A DNA stretch of 64,000 nucleotides from Salipaludibacillus aurantiacus (lineage in GTDB: Bacteria > Bacillota > Bacilli > Bacillales > Salisediminibacteriaceae): contig NZ_FOGT01000020.1 of assembly GCF_900111295.1 (NCBI RefSeq), positions 22,079-86,078 of the forward strand, given 5' to 3'. The translations under genes and the position numbers were made by a program. The notes beneath the pieces are model-generated. The model was not told the DNA's origin and did not search any database. It saw only the letters and a program-made list of their open reading frames with translations. This document shows positions 63,805 to 64,000 of the stretch, piece by piece (the first letter of the stretch is position 1; every line of letters begins with the position of its first letter).

Positions 63805-63833
63805 TTGACGGCTGGACGATGAAATGTTATGAT
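63805..63833 (+). promoter_or_regulatory. rrn promoter P3 (candidate)
   Basis: TTGACG and TATGAT are 17 bases apart, about 135 bases before the 16S start, the usual place of the most active rrn promoter in Bacillus. Confidence 0.6.
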
Positions 63834-63869
63834 TAAAAAGTCGCTAAAAAACGACAAAACAACATTTTT

Positions 63870-63882
63870 TGACCTTTGAAAA
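63870..63882 (+). promoter_or_regulatory. boxA antitermination signal
   Basis: TGACCTTTGAAAA, followed by CTAAACAAA, matches the boxA of Bacillus rRNA leaders (TGTTCTTTGAAAA type). Nus factors bind it in the transcript. Confidence 0.75.
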
Positions 63883-63968
63883 CTAAACAAAAAGCCAAGC
63901 GAAGAGGGATATTTAATATATCCCGTCAATGAATTATTTTTATTTTGATGTCAGAGACATCGAACTCT

Positions 63969-64000
63969 TTTATGGAGAGTTTGATCCTGGCTCAGGACGA
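63969..64000 (+). rRNA. 16S ribosomal RNA, 5' end (partial)
   Basis: TTTATGGAGAGTTTGATCCT followed by GGCTCAGGACGA is the conserved 5' end of bacterial 16S rRNA. It runs off the right edge of the window. Confidence 0.97.

Overview
The window reads as chromosomal core DNA of a spore-forming member of the Bacillaceae, most likely a salt- or alkali-tolerant one. The evidence is: spore genes (two CotF-like coat proteins, yunB, lytH, yutC, yutH), a gene order that from memory closely follows the Bacillus subtilis yus-yur-yun-yut-yum-yui block, acidic lipoprotein linkers, many Na+-coupled transporter families (NhaC-like, NSS, YuiF, TRAP), and a futalosine-route menaquinone gene (mqnE). Species cannot be named from the sequence alone.

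Layout. 1-1.5 kb: the tail of a secY, a membrane methyltransferase and two poly-Q CotF-like genes. 1.9-7.4 kb: the fadN-fadA-fadE beta-oxidation operon behind a FadR-type operator. 7.5-10.5 kb: an FAD/NAD(P) oxidoreductase, yusI, gcvH and a yusG-like gene. 10.7-15.7 kb: an AT-rich polyhydroxyalkanoate cluster (a lone FabG-like reductase, then phaP and phaQ divergent from phaR-phaB-phaC) that interrupts the yus order and is followed by a broken gene tail. 15.9-19.7 kb: yusD, a SAM riboswitch, metN-metP-metQ and yurZ. 20.6-26 kb: sufCDSUB. 26-31.7 kb: yunF, yunE, yunD, thyA-dfrA, yunB. 31.7-35.3 kb: a lysine riboswitch in front of an NhaC-superfamily transporter, then an NSS symporter. 35.6-48.5 kb: lytH, lipA, the yut genes, glpX, a SufR-like regulator, a 2-hydroxyacid dehydrogenase and Fe-S genes (yutI, yutM further on). 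49-56 kb: mqnE, yutM, yumC, yumB, yuiA-yuiB-yuiC, yuiD. 56.7-63 kb: a TRAP operon, yuiF, bioY with a BirA-type operator, and an orphan molybdopterin-oxidoreductase-like gene. The window ends on an rrn promoter region and the first ~30 bases of 16S rRNA.

How the genes work together. Fatty-acid oxidation (fad) yields acetyl-CoA and 3-hydroxyacyl intermediates that the neighbouring PHA cluster could store as granules. Iron-sulfur biogenesis recurs: sufCDSUB makes clusters, YutI/NfuA-like and YutM/ErpA-like carriers pass them on, LipA and MqnE use them, and a SufR-like five-cysteine regulator lies about 15 kb away. LipA and GcvH are linked by lipoylation. YumB, YutJ and YumC are flavin pyridine-nucleotide enzymes feeding a menaquinone respiratory chain, for which MqnE supplies a precursor.

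Regulation visible in sequence includes a FadR-type box, SAM and lysine riboswitches, a BirA-type operator, cre-like CcpA sites, an FNR/CRP-like palindrome and a strong palindrome upstream of phaQ. The most unusual items are a family of G6/C6 hairpins whose arms differ from copy to copy yet stay self-complementary, the PHA island inside a conserved block, overlapping alternative pairings upstream of thyA, repeated ATTGAGAAT motifs upstream of sufC, and the cofactor-less MopB-like protein behind its own operator-like palindrome. I found no CRISPR array, insertion sequence, prophage or complete mobile element, and no defence system that I could support.
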